The position numbers were made by a program, and so were the translations under genes. This document shows positions 7,484-16,137 of a stretch of DNA of 51,004 nt, piece by piece. Every line of letters begins with the position of its first letter. The first letter of the stretch is position 1. This DNA is from an uncultured Chloroflexales bacterium (lineage in GTDB: Bacteria > Chloroflexota > Chloroflexia > Chloroflexales > Chloroflexaceae), in NCBI GenBank assembly GCA_937902315.1, contig CALGUG010000058.1, positions 1-51,004 on the forward strand, read 5' to 3'. Below the pieces are notes generated by a model. The model saw only the letters and a program-made list of their open reading frames with translations. It did no database searches and had not been told where the DNA came from.

Positions 7484-8476
7484 CTAGGGTACAACTTGGG
7501 CCACCATCAGATTCTGGAGATCAGGATCTTGGGCGATCAAGCGTTTGAACTGGCCCCATTGGCCTTTGGCGCGCATCAAGCGGAAGAGATCGCCCGCGCA
7601 CAACTGTACCCATTCGTTGGCGGCCACCTGAAGCAGCCATTTAAGGCCATTGACGGCCTGCTGAGCGCTGCTGGCACGAGTTGTAATGCTCGCTGTGGTA
7701 GCGTAACGCACCGACGGCTCCTCGGGAAAGGGAATGCCATCGGCTTGGCCCTCGAGAATCCCATCGATATCGGGCAGATAGCGGTAGAGCGCCACAAAGG
7801 CACTGAACTCGTTGGCGGCCGCCGCACCAACCGCTGGGGCGATATCGAGACCGATGGTGTGCAGCAAGCTCGCCATCTCCCAAGAGCGAGGCGAAGGCCA
7901 GGCGACCTGCAAGGGCTCGTTTTTGTGCAACAGGTTGGGGCGGAAGGATAGAAAAGCGATGATCTGCTCGTGTAAGCCGCGTTCGAGCGCATAGTGTTTG
8001 AAGTTTTCGAAATCGGGCGACACTTCAACGTGAATAAAGCGGTTCGCCAAGGGAGCGGGCATCTCGAAGACCGCAGCCCGATCTTCATCGCGGTTGCCAG
8101 CCGCCCAAATAAACCAGCCCTCGGGCACGACATAGCTACCAACACGCCGATCGAGAATCAGCTGTTGGGCCATGCCCTGCATGGTGGGCGGTGCCATATT
8201 GATTTCGTCGAGAAAGAGTACTCCAGCGCCTTCAGTGGGCAGAAATTCGGGCGGGTACCAACGCGAACGACCCGCCTCGGCTACAGGCAGGCCGCGCAGA
8301 TCGGTGGGAGCTAGCTGTGACAGCCGAAGGTCGATACAATCTAGATGATGTTTTGCTGCAACTTGAGCGACGATACTCGATTTGCCGATTCCGGGCGGCC
8401 CCCAAATCATCGTGCTCAACTTTACTTGGTTCACAACAAGCGTTTCGAGAAAGTTCATTAGTTCGGCCGGGTTCAT
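7484..8476 (-). CDS. MoxR-family AAA+ ATPase
   Basis: 330 aa. Walker A is GPPGIGKSS near residue 26, Walker B is VLFLDEIN near 95-102, and sensor 1 falls in WAAGNRDED. The arginine-finger region reads PAPLANRFIH. This layout is that of MoxR ATPases, which remodel or activate partner proteins together with VWA proteins; the partner is encoded immediately downstream. GAGGAGCTGCT precedes the ATG. Both genes were probably transcribed from the 8477-8600 gap, where I could not pick a convincing promoter. Confidence 0.88.
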   Translation of the reverse strand: MNPAELMNFLETLVVNQVKLSTMIWGPPGIGKSSIVAQVAAKHHLDCIDLRLSQLAPTDLRGLPVAEAGRSRWYPPEFLPTEGAGVLFLDEINMAPPTMQGMAQQLILDRRVGSYVVPEGWFIWAAGNRDEDRAAVFEMPAPLANRFIHVEVSPDFENFKHYALERGLHEQIIAFLSFRPNLLHKNEPLQVAWPSPRSWEMASLLHTIGLDIAPAVGAAAANEFSAFVALYRYLPDIDGILEGQADGIPFPEEPSVRYATTASITTRASSAQQAVNGLKWLLQVAANEWVQLCAGDLFRLMRAKGQWGQFKRLIAQDPDLQNLMVAQVVP

Positions 8477-8604
8477 AGCAGCTCCTCATACATGCTACCT
8501 ATAGCGCGCTCATCGATACGTTGCCTTGTGGCATAGGTACGTTGCAGGAATCATAAAAGTTGCACCGTAAAACGCGCCTCAACGATGCGCACACTTTTTA
8601 TAGA

Positions 8605-8646
8605 TGAAAACAGCTTTCTAGAACCTGATTCGATTCTAGAAAGCTG
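8605..8646 (-). terminator. Intrinsic terminator of the aap operon
   Basis: CAGCTTTCTAGAA (8611-8623) and TTCTAGAAAGCTG (8633-8645) form a 13-bp perfect stem followed on the minus strand by TTTTCATC. It lies just past the aapP stop codon. Confidence 0.85.
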
Positions 8647-8668
8647 CTTGTTTCAAACATCGCTCGAC

Positions 8669-9418
8669 CTAAAGGATCTGCGATAAAAACTGTTTGGTAC
8701 GATCGTGCTGCGGGTTGTTAAAGATCTGTTCGGGGGTACCCTGCTCGACGATCTGGCCTTTATCGAAGAAGAACATACGGTCAGCGACTTCGCGGGCGAA
8801 GGCCATCTCGTGGGTCACTACTAACATCGTGATACCAGTGTGAGCCAACTCTTTCATCACCTCAAGCACCTCTTTGATCATCTCGGGGTCGAGTGCCGAG
8901 GTCGGCTCGTCGAAGAGCAGAATGCGCGGCTGCATAGCGAGAGCGCGCGCGATCGCCACACGCTGCTGTTGACCGCCCGAAAGCTGACCCGGATACTTCA
9001 AGGCTTGCTCTTTGATGCCAACGCGCTCGAGCAGTTCGTAGGCCATGGCCTCGGCTTCGCTGCGTTTGCGCTTACGCACCCAAAGCGGCGCAAGCATGAT
9101 GTTTTGCAAGACGGTCAGGTGCGGAAAGAGGTTGAACTGCTGAAAGACCATGCCCGTTTCGCGCCGAATCGCATCGATATTGCGCAAATCGTCGCTCATT
9201 TCGATCCCATCAACAATGATCGTCCCCTTCTGATGAACTTCCAGACGATTGATGGTTCGAATAAAGGTCGATTTGCCCGAGCCAGATGGGCCAAAGATCA
9301 CGACCACTTCGCCCCGCCGCACATAGGCGCTCACGCCGTTGAGCACATGAAAATCGCCGTACCACTTATGTACATCGCGACAAATAATGATATCGTCTGC
9401 GGCTTGTTCTTGCGTCAT
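8669..9418 (-). CDS. aapP: Polar amino acid ABC importer, ATP-binding subunit
   Basis: 249 aa cytoplasmic ATPase that powers amino acid uptake. Walker A is GPSGSGKSTFIR, the signature is LSGGQQQRVAIARAL, Walker B is ILLFDEPTSALDPE, and the H-loop sits in VVTHEMAF. These are the marks of the GlnQ/AapP/BztD type. The ATG at 9418 is preceded by GGAGAGAAGT; an in-frame TTG at 9430 overlaps that ribosome site and is unlikely. Last gene of aapJQMP, 23 bp after aapM and before a strong terminator. Confidence 0.93.
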   Translation of the reverse strand: MTQEQAADDIIICRDVHKWYGDFHVLNGVSAYVRRGEVVVIFGPSGSGKSTFIRTINRLEVHQKGTIIVDGIEMSDDLRNIDAIRRETGMVFQQFNLFPHLTVLQNIMLAPLWVRKRKRSEAEAMAYELLERVGIKEQALKYPGQLSGGQQQRVAIARALAMQPRILLFDEPTSALDPEMIKEVLEVMKELAHTGITMLVVTHEMAFAREVADRMFFFDKGQIVEQGTPEQIFNNPQHDRTKQFLSQIL

Positions 9419-9441
9419 ACTTCTCTCCAAAATGGCTTAAC

Positions 9442-10641
9442 TTAGCGTGTTCCAACGCCCAAGTGCGCTTCGATTCGGCGACTGATCTTCGATAAGGTAT
9501 AGCAGAAGAACCAGTACACAAGCGCTGCAAACAAAAGCACTTCGCGCTCAACACCGCCTGTCACTTGCAGCCATTCGGGCTGATTAATCACAATACCAGC
9601 GATACCGAGCAATTCTGCTAGACCAACAATCGATACCAGCGAAGTATCTTTAAACAAGCTAATAAATTGGCCCACTAAAGCGGGAATAACCGCCCGCAGC
9701 GCTTGAGGCAGAACAATCAGAAAGGTCGTCTGAAAGACATTCAGGCCGAGCGCGCTGGCGGCTTCGTATTGGCCGCGCGGGACAGACTGCAAACCGCCAC
9801 GCACATTTTCGGCCAGATAGGCGGCGCTAAAGCCGGTAATGGCGACCAACACGCGCACCAAGTTATCGATGCGAATGTTGGATGGCAAAAAGAGTGGCAG
9901 CATCAGCACGGCCATAAACAGCACGCTGATCAGCGGCACACCACGCACCAGCTCGATATAGAGCGTGCAGCACCACTTAATGATCGGCAACTTACTCTGG
10001 CGTCCGAGCGCTAACAACACCCCGATCGGGAAGGAAGCGATAATACCCACTACGGCCAAAATAATTGTCAGCAAAAGGCCGCCCCATAGGTTTGTGGTTA
10101 CGAGCGGTAAACCCAACATACCGCCCCGTATCAGCAGCCAAAAGATAAAGGGCGAGATCAGCCACAGCACAATAACAGGGATGCGTAGCTTGGAACTGAA
10201 GGGGCGCCCGACAAAATATCCGACTAGAGCCGCTACGACTGAGCCAACCAGCCATAGCCGAGCCGACACCGAGAACGGAAAAAGCGCGAAAAAGATCGCA
10301 AAGCCTACTAAGCCGATCCCGATCGTGCGCACCATTCCTTGCCAAATACCAGCGCTCAGACCAAACAACAAATAGATGATCGCCATACAGGCTTGAATAC
10401 GCCAAACATGTTCGATCGGATAGCGACCCGTCATCAAGAGGCGGAAGTTTGTTGCCACAGGCTGCCAAGTCGCCTCAAAGATCGCCCACCGCACGATCAA
10501 AAAGAGCACGATGGGGATGAAGATCACGAGCACAATTGTGATAAGCGTGTTTAGCACACCGTTAAAAAGGTTTTGGCGGAGCCATGCGCCTACATCGCTT
10601 TGTTGTTGTGGTCGTTCAAGTTCCTGAGCAGTTGTAGACAT
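9442..10641 (-). CDS. aapM: General amino acid ABC importer, permease subunit (AapM/BztC-like)
   Basis: 399 aa inner-membrane permease. The N-terminal third has extra membrane helices (from about residue 30), as in the long AapQ/AapM type. The C-terminal half is the HisM/GlnP-type core, with the EAA loop YEAASALGLNVFQTTFLIVLPQ, followed by FISLFKDTSLVS. It pairs with AapQ to form the channel. GGGGAGGCAGT precedes the ATG. The gap to aapQ is 12 bp, so the two are co-transcribed. Confidence 0.9.
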   Translation of the reverse strand: MSTTAQELERPQQQSDVGAWLRQNLFNGVLNTLITIVLVIFIPIVLFLIVRWAIFEATWQPVATNFRLLMTGRYPIEHVWRIQACMAIIYLLFGLSAGIWQGMVRTIGIGLVGFAIFFALFPFSVSARLWLVGSVVAALVGYFVGRPFSSKLRIPVIVLWLISPFIFWLLIRGGMLGLPLVTTNLWGGLLLTIILAVVGIIASFPIGVLLALGRQSKLPIIKWCCTLYIELVRGVPLISVLFMAVLMLPLFLPSNIRIDNLVRVLVAITGFSAAYLAENVRGGLQSVPRGQYEAASALGLNVFQTTFLIVLPQALRAVIPALVGQFISLFKDTSLVSIVGLAELLGIAGIVINQPEWLQVTGGVEREVLLFAALVYWFFCYTLSKISRRIEAHLGVGTR

Positions 10642-10653
10642 ACTGCCTCCCCT

Positions 10654-11856
10654 CTAGCGCTCTTTGAGGCGCATGCGTGAATTGTAGATATTGGCGAACA
10701 ACGAGATGAGGAGACTCATCGCCAAATAACAAGCCATCATAATCAAAATCACTTGAACAGCTCGACCGCTCTGGTTATTGATCGTTGTAGTCACAAAGAA
10801 GAGATCAGGGAAGGAAACCAGAATACCCAAACTCGAGTTCTTCGTGAGATTCAGATATTGGTTGGTTAAGGGCGGAATGATCACTCGAAGCGCTTGAGGG
10901 AAGATAATCAAACGCATGGTCTGGAAGGGTGTAAAGCCCAAAGCTTGAGCGGCCTCACGCTGGCCCTTCGAGACCGCCAAAATGCCAGCGCGCACGATTT
11001 CGGCGATGAAAGCTGCGGTATAACAGGTCAAGCCCAGCAGCAAAGCAAAGAAAGCCGCCGTAATCGAAACGCCGCCGATATAGTTAAAGCCCGAAAGATG
11101 GGGCTGATCGATAACGAGTGGGCTGCTGCCCGTAAAGAGCCAGACGCCCAGCCAGCTTACCAGCCAGGTTGCCAACACCGCGAGCCAAGCGACCGGCCAA
11201 GCGACCAAGGGGCGATCGAGCCGTTGTAGCTGTTGGCGACGCAGCACATAGGCGATCACACCGACTACAAGCCCGACCCAAAACCAGATAGACCAAGCAG
11301 CATAACTCTCGCCTGCTACGGGCCAAGCCAGGGTTAAACCGCGATTGCTAAGGGCGAAGATGCCATCAATAGCGATCGCATCGCGCACACGGGGCAGCTT
11401 TAAGATCACGGCCACAAACCAAAAGATCAGTTGCACTGCCAAGGGTGTATTACGAAAAAGCTCAACATACGCGCCCGCTAAATTGCGCAAGAGCCAGTTG
11501 CTCGATAAGCGTCCAATGCCGATGATAATGCCAAAAATGGTGGATAAGATAATACCTAAGACTGCAATTCGTAGCGTATTAAGTATTCCAACCAGAAAAG
11601 CCCGACCATAGCTATCGGTCGCTGAGTAACGAATACTACTTTCAGCAATTTCAAAGCCTGCTGTTTGTGGGAGAAAATCAAAACTCAAAGGGATATTGCT
11701 ACGCCGCAGACTTGAAAGCATATTGCCGATGAGCCACCAAAAGAGCAAACCGAGTATGAGCAAAAAAGCAATCTGAGCGACCAACGCCAATACTTTTACA
11801 TTACGATAAAAGGGAATCGCTTTAGAGGGTTGTAGTTTGTTATCTAGTTGCGCCAT
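10654..11856 (-). CDS. aapQ: General amino acid ABC importer, permease subunit (AapQ/BztB-like)
   Basis: 400 aa multi-spanning permease. A hydrophobic segment at about residues 24-46 is followed by a periplasmic loop, and helices spread along the chain. The EAA loop reads GQREAAQALGFTPFQTMRL, then NQYLNLTKNSSLG. This is the larger of the two channel subunits in the Aap/Bzt family. It is separated from aapJ by 119 bp containing a strong stem-loop, so it is probably made at a lower level than the binding protein. Confidence 0.9.
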   Translation of the reverse strand: MAQLDNKLQPSKAIPFYRNVKVLALVAQIAFLLILGLLFWWLIGNMLSSLRRSNIPLSFDFLPQTAGFEIAESSIRYSATDSYGRAFLVGILNTLRIAVLGIILSTIFGIIIGIGRLSSNWLLRNLAGAYVELFRNTPLAVQLIFWFVAVILKLPRVRDAIAIDGIFALSNRGLTLAWPVAGESYAAWSIWFWVGLVVGVIAYVLRRQQLQRLDRPLVAWPVAWLAVLATWLVSWLGVWLFTGSSPLVIDQPHLSGFNYIGGVSITAAFFALLLGLTCYTAAFIAEIVRAGILAVSKGQREAAQALGFTPFQTMRLIIFPQALRVIIPPLTNQYLNLTKNSSLGILVSFPDLFFVTTTINNQSGRAVQVILIMMACYLAMSLLISLFANIYNSRMRLKER

Positions 11857-11931
11857 AGACTTCGCCTTCTAGCGTGTCGTTGCGAAGACCGTAACCGTCT
11901 TGTTTTGCCAAAAAAGCGCTAAAAGAGACAA

Positions 11932-11965
11932 AGAGAGCATAGGAACTTGCGTTCCTATGCTCTCT
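11932..11965 (-). terminator. Intra-operon stem-loop between aapJ and aapQ
   Basis: AGAGAGCATAGGAAC (11932-11946) and GTTCCTATGCTCTCT (11951-11965) form a 15-bp perfect stem with a 4-nt loop, 10 bp after the aapJ stop. On the minus strand it is followed by TTGTCTCTTTTAGC, only moderately U-rich. It is probably a partial terminator or 3'-end stabiliser giving excess binding protein. Confidence 0.75.
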
Positions 11966-11975
11966 GAATTGTCGC

Positions 11976-13157
11976 TTAGCGGAATGGCATGCCGTAGATC
12001 AGGCCGCCATCGGTGTATTGAGCGTTGGGGCCACGCGGAATATTGATGGGCGTATTGGGGCCTAAGTGGCGGTCATAGATCTCGCCATAGTTGCCGACGG
12101 CGCTGATCACTTTGACCATAAAGTCGTTGTCAAGGCCGAGGCCAGCACCCAACTCACCTTCAACACCTAACAGACGTCGAATATTGGGATCGTCGCTAGA
12201 CAGTTGCTCTTGTACGTTGGCTTGGGTAACACCGTACTCTTCGGCGTTGAATAGGCCATAGATCACCCACGTGACGATGTCACGCCACTGAGCGTCACCC
12301 TGCAAAACGGCAGGAGCGAGCGGCTCTTTCGAGAGAGTCACGTCCATAATGACGTGATCTTCAGGCGAAGAGAGCGAGAGACGCCGCGAAGCCAAGCCCG
12401 ACTTGTCGGTAGTAACAGCGTCGCACTGACCAGCATCGTAGGCGCTGAAGGTGCCGTTAGCGTCTTCAAATACTGCCGGAGTAAAGCTTGCACCGACAGC
12501 TCGGAAAGCGTCGGCAAGGTTGAGCTCGGTCGTAGTACCGCTCTGAACACAGATGGTAGCGCCATCGAGATCGCTGATAGTGTTCAGATTGTCGCTCTTG
12601 CGCACCATAATACCTTGGCCGTCGAAGAAGTTAGTCGGAGCGAAGTCCATACCGTTCACGGTTTCGCGGGTCAGGGTATTGGTGGTGTTGCGTATCAACA
12701 CGTCGACCTCACCGCTTTGTACTGCGGTAAAGCGCTCTTGAGCGGTCAACGGTCGGAAGGTGACCTTGTTGGGATCGCCGAAGATCGCAGCAGCCAAGGC
12801 TCGACAGAAGTCGATATCGAAACCAACAGTTTGACCCGAGGCGTCAACCGATCCAAAGCCGGGGACCTGATCGTTAGAACCACAGATCAGTTCACCACGA
12901 TCTTTGATAGTCTGCAAAGTGGAACCACCGGAAGCTGTTGGAGCTGCCGGAGCAGTGGTAGCCTGTGGAGCGGCGGTCGGAGCTGGTGCGGGCGCTTCGG
13001 TAGCAGCAGCCACAGGAGCACCGATAGCAGGCGCATCAGTCGGGGCAGCCTCTACTGGGCTTGATGGTTCGTTGGTTGCCGCTTGGTTACTACAGGCCGC
13101 AACAAAGGCCGCAAGTAGCAACACGCTTACAAAGCCCAAAAAACGATTGACCTTCAA
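11976..13157 (-). CDS. aapJ: General amino acid ABC importer, substrate-binding lipoprotein
   Basis: 393 aa secreted solute-binding protein. A hydrophobic signal (residues 8-21) ends in the lipobox VAAC at Cys22, so it should be lipid-anchored outside the cytoplasmic membrane. An Ala/Pro/Thr linker of about 55 residues follows. The ligand domain starts at about 80 (TIKDRGELICGSNDQVPGF) and has the family segments GFDIDFCRALAAAIFG and RNTTNTLTRE, as in AapJ/BztA. The start is TTG at 13157 with AAGGAG 7 nt upstream; the nearby ATG is out of frame. First gene of aapJQMP, with a leader of about 210 nt. Confidence 0.92.
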   Translation of the reverse strand: MKVNRFLGFVSVLLLAAFVAACSNQAATNEPSSPVEAAPTDAPAIGAPVAAATEAPAPAPTAAPQATTAPAAPTASGGSTLQTIKDRGELICGSNDQVPGFGSVDASGQTVGFDIDFCRALAAAIFGDPNKVTFRPLTAQERFTAVQSGEVDVLIRNTTNTLTRETVNGMDFAPTNFFDGQGIMVRKSDNLNTISDLDGATICVQSGTTTELNLADAFRAVGASFTPAVFEDANGTFSAYDAGQCDAVTTDKSGLASRRLSLSSPEDHVIMDVTLSKEPLAPAVLQGDAQWRDIVTWVIYGLFNAEEYGVTQANVQEQLSSDDPNIRRLLGVEGELGAGLGLDNDFMVKVISAVGNYGEIYDRHLGPNTPINIPRGPNAQYTDGGLIYGMPFR

Positions 13158-13183
13158 AGCTCATCTCCTTCACTAAGTATGTC

Positions 13184-13216
13184 TACGAGTAGCTACTCAC
13201 TATTTCACTACTCGTA
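13184..13216 (-). promoter_or_regulatory. Inverted repeat in the aapJ leader
   Basis: TACGAGTAG (13184-13192) and CTACTCGTA (13208-13216) form a 9-bp stem. The internal palindrome AGTAGCTACT overlaps the left arm. It lies 10 nt upstream of the aapJ ribosome site, where it could modulate initiation. Confidence 0.5.
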
Positions 13217-13375
13217 AGGCCAACAAACAGATGTTGCGCTTTCGGGAGATATCGGTAAGAGTTTGATAGACGTCAACGAAACGGGTTAGACTTCCGATGT
13301 AACTGAGGAATATCTATAAGATGAGAAAAACACCACTAGCGGCTGGTAAATTGTCATAGCTCTTGGGATAAGACA

Positions 13376-13404
13376 ATTTTAGCAGCAATAGATTTATATG
13401 TCAA
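13376..13404 (-). promoter_or_regulatory. aap operon promoter
   Basis: On the minus strand TTGACA (13399-13404), a 17-bp spacer and TAAAAT (13376-13381) form a near-consensus sigma-70 promoter. Transcription would start near 13369, about 212 nt before aapJ. The rest of the 13158-13705 gap holds nothing else I recognise. Confidence 0.75.
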
Positions 13405-13705
13405 AAATCAATTTATAGCATGTATAAAAATCAGGTTGTATTGCCTGTAGCCTGTGCTACTCAGGTATAAGGTTGTTTGTCGGAAGCGTAGGTGAGGATG
13501 GTTTAAGCAATATGCACACCATGAATCGCCGCTTGCGAAACGAAGCGCTGTAATTTAAAGCCCCAAAACGCGACACATTTGTATAATCACGCGAGGCCAG
13601 CCAAATATCGATCTCAACATCCCGCATCGCTATCGTCATTGGTAAGATCTGCGCCAAAGTCCTATAATACGGAAACCTATTGGCAAACATATAAGGAGCC
13701 TCTTG

Positions 13706-14641
13706 ATGGATACCCGCAAGTTTGTGTTGGATATGGATGTGGGTGTCGACGATGCGGTCGCGATTATTTTTTTGGCGATGCAGCCAAATGCGGAAATTGT
13801 TGCTCTCGGCAGCGTGCATGGAAATGTTGATGCACCTACTGCCGCCCTTAATGCTATTCGCACCTTCGAGGTGTGTGGAAAATACGGAATCCCCGTGGCC
13901 GTTGGTGCCACAGAGCCCTTAAATCAACCGGTCGAGATCGCCAGCCATGTGCATGGCAGCGACGGTTTAGGCGATACAAACCAGCCTCTTCCCCAAGGAC
14001 GCCCTACTTCAGAACACGCCGTAGACCAGATTTTGCGCCTCTCGCGCCAATACCCGGGCGAGCTAGATCTGCTCGCGGTTGGGCCGCTCACCAACATCGG
14101 CCTAGCCCTGCAGCGTGATCCCGAAGTACTAACTCGCTTCCGTTCGACGGTAATTATGGGTGGTGCGGGCATCGAACAGGCGCCCGGCGAAGAGCTCTTC
14201 GGTTACGACGCCAACATCGACCACGACCCCGACGCCGCCGAGCTCTTCTTTGCAGCACCGGGCTACAAGGTGATGGTCGGCGTCAATGTAACTATGAAGA
14301 CGATTTTGGCGGGTCAAGCGCTTGAAGAGGTGAGTCGAACCACAACCCCGCACGGGCGTTTCGCTTGGGACGTGTTGCAGTTCTATCTCGATGTCTACGA
14401 ACAACGCCTAGGCTATCGCGGCTGCGCCCTGCACGACTCCTTGGCCGCCGGAGTAGCGCTCGATTTCAACTCGGTTGTCACCGAATATATCGATAAACCA
14501 GTCGAAGTGATTCAAACTGCCCGGGGCAAACGTGGCGTTGTAGCGCGTGAGCCTCGCTTCCCCGACCGCCCACCCACGCGCGTGGTGACAGCGGTTGATG
14601 TTCCAAGCTTTATCGCTTGGCAGGTTAAGGCCCTGGTCTAG
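13706..14641 (+). CDS. Inosine/uridine-preferring nucleoside hydrolase family protein
   Basis: 311 aa. Hydrolyses the N-glycosidic bond of ribonucleosides to base and ribose, for salvage. The calcium-binding N-terminal motif DMDVGVDDAVAI (residues 9-20) fits the family DxDxxxDD signature, with Met replacing the usual Thr. The family segments LDLLAVGPLTNIGLAL and IMGGAG follow, and HDSLAAGVALDF carries the C-terminal active-site His-Asp. ATG 13706 has AAGGAG 8 nt upstream and is preferred to the in-frame TTG at 13703. The next gene starts 27 bp downstream on the same strand. Confidence 0.92.
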   Translation: MDTRKFVLDMDVGVDDAVAIIFLAMQPNAEIVALGSVHGNVDAPTAALNAIRTFEVCGKYGIPVAVGATEPLNQPVEIASHVHGSDGLGDTNQPLPQGRPTSEHAVDQILRLSRQYPGELDLLAVGPLTNIGLALQRDPEVLTRFRSTVIMGGAGIEQAPGEELFGYDANIDHDPDAAELFFAAPGYKVMVGVNVTMKTILAGQALEEVSRTTTPHGRFAWDVLQFYLDVYEQRLGYRGCALHDSLAAGVALDFNSVVTEYIDKPVEVIQTARGKRGVVAREPRFPDRPPTRVVTAVDVPSFIAWQVKALV

Positions 14642-14668
14642 AGTCGATTGAAGGAAAGGAGCGGTTTT

Positions 14669-15436
14669 ATGTGTTACGATGACGATGCACAACCACCTCT
14701 TCCCCCTGGTTCACCCGGCCCTGCTCACGGACAAGATCTGGTGTTAACAGCCGACGATGGCAATCAATTCGCGGCCTATCTGGCGCTGCCCGAAGGTCAA
14801 GCCCACGCCCGTGTGGTGGTGCTACCCGACATTCGCGGGCTGCATCGCTTCTACAAAGATCTTGCTATGCGCTTCGCCGAAGTCGGTGTGGCAGCGATCT
14901 CGTGGGACTACTTCGGGCGCACCGCTGGCCTCACGGCGCGCGACGACTCCTTCGAGTTTATGCCGCACGTCCAGCAGCTCACCCTAGAGGGCATCTTCGG
15001 CGACCTGCGAGCCGCCCTCGCCCATCTACGCCAAAACAGCGCCGATCTGCCAACCTTTGTGCTCGGCTTCTGTCTGGGCGGCACGCTCTCGTTTATCAGC
15101 GGCACCCAAGACTTCAATCTCGACGGTGTGGTCGGCTTCTACGCTGGCATGTCGCGCAACTTCGGAGGCTCTGGCACCCTGCTCGACCATGCGCCCTCGA
15201 TCAAAGTGCCGGCTTTGGGCCTGTTCGGCGGCGACGATCCGGGCATCCCAGTCGAGCAGGTCGAAACCTTCGACAAATTGCTCGACCAAGCGGGCGTTCC
15301 GCATACGATCAAGATTTATCCGGGCGCGCCGCACAGCTTCTTCGACCGACGCTACGCCCAATACGAGCAAGAATCGGCCGATGCTTGGCAGCGCGTTTTG
15401 GCCTTCTTCGCCGAGCCGAGCCGCGTTGCAGCCTAA
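14669..15436 (+). CDS. Dienelactone hydrolase family protein
   Basis: 255 aa alpha/beta hydrolase of the DLH family. The nucleophile is Cys135 in GFCLGG, the acid is Asp189 or Asp190 in GGDDPG, and the base is His222 in GAPHSF, so the Cys-His-Asp triad is complete. Family members hydrolyse dienelactone or other esters; no aromatic degradation genes are nearby, so the natural substrate is unknown. I chose ATG 14669 because AAAGGAG lies just upstream; the longer TTG-started version at 14648 would include that ribosome site. Probably co-transcribed with the nucleoside hydrolase. Confidence 0.9.
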   Translation: MCYDDDAQPPLPPGSPGPAHGQDLVLTADDGNQFAAYLALPEGQAHARVVVLPDIRGLHRFYKDLAMRFAEVGVAAISWDYFGRTAGLTARDDSFEFMPHVQQLTLEGIFGDLRAALAHLRQNSADLPTFVLGFCLGGTLSFISGTQDFNLDGVVGFYAGMSRNFGGSGTLLDHAPSIKVPALGLFGGDDPGIPVEQVETFDKLLDQAGVPHTIKIYPGAPHSFFDRRYAQYEQESADAWQRVLAFFAEPSRVAA

Positions 15437-15477
15437 AAGTTGGCTTGAAAGCTAGCTTCTCGGCAAGAGCGAACTCC

Positions 15478-15521
15478 CGATATGAGGCATTTCGCATGAA
15501 AGCGCAATATGCCTCATATCG
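15478..15521 (+). terminator. Hairpin after the dienelactone hydrolase gene
   Basis: CGATATGAGGCAT (15478-15490) and ATGCCTCATATCG (15509-15521) form a 13-bp perfect stem. It is followed by TCTTCCC rather than a clean U-tract, so it may act as a 3'-end stabiliser as much as a terminator. Confidence 0.6.
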
Positions 15522-15659
15522 TCTTCCCAGCTTTCAATCCATTTAAAAGCCTGCACTTTTAAGTCGATCCCAGCGCTTACACAATCTGCATAACATTTCG
15601 CTCGCGTCTCATCGCTTTGTCTTCACAGGCGAAGAGATCACAAACCGAAAAAAGTGCAT

Positions 15660-15991
15660 AAGCGCGTCCGCCTACGGCTACCAACATCCCACCCTCCCAT
15701 ACAAGCGGTTTTTCTCGCTCCCCACACCTTCAGCTCAGCGATATACTACAACTAACGCTGGCACAACACGAGAAAACGAACAGCGGGGAAAGAGTTGTAA
15801 CAAACTCCGGGATGACTCATGTACAAAATTCGTTGGAACTGTCGGCTTTGGGAAGGACTTTCGACACACACAGCTACAACCCCCATTTGTTGGGCGGGAA
15901 CTTGGTAGCCGTAGGCGGACGCGCCAAGGGCCTTTCTTTTCGGGCAAAACCAAGCCGCAGCAATCTGAAGAAAGCAAGCAGTTTGGTATGA
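15660..15991. repeat. Dispersed repeat, two cores in opposite orientation
   Basis: One core lies on the plus strand at 15662-15686, and a second, inverted, at 15902-15924. The right end reads CAAGCAGTTTGGTATG, like the family terminus. The copies look degenerate or nested. They occupy most of the 700-bp gap between the hydrolase and the ABC exporter genes, in which I see no gene. Confidence 0.65.
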
Positions 15992-16137
15992 AAGAGCACT
16001 TTTTGAGGTGAGCCAAGAGCTTGACTCGCAGCTCACACATGTGGTATCCCTTCAATAACGATACTCTCCACTACATTTCGGCTTGTAGCAGTCCGCGTCC
16101 TCGTTTGTCGTTCCGCCCCTAGCAACGAAGGCTCAGC

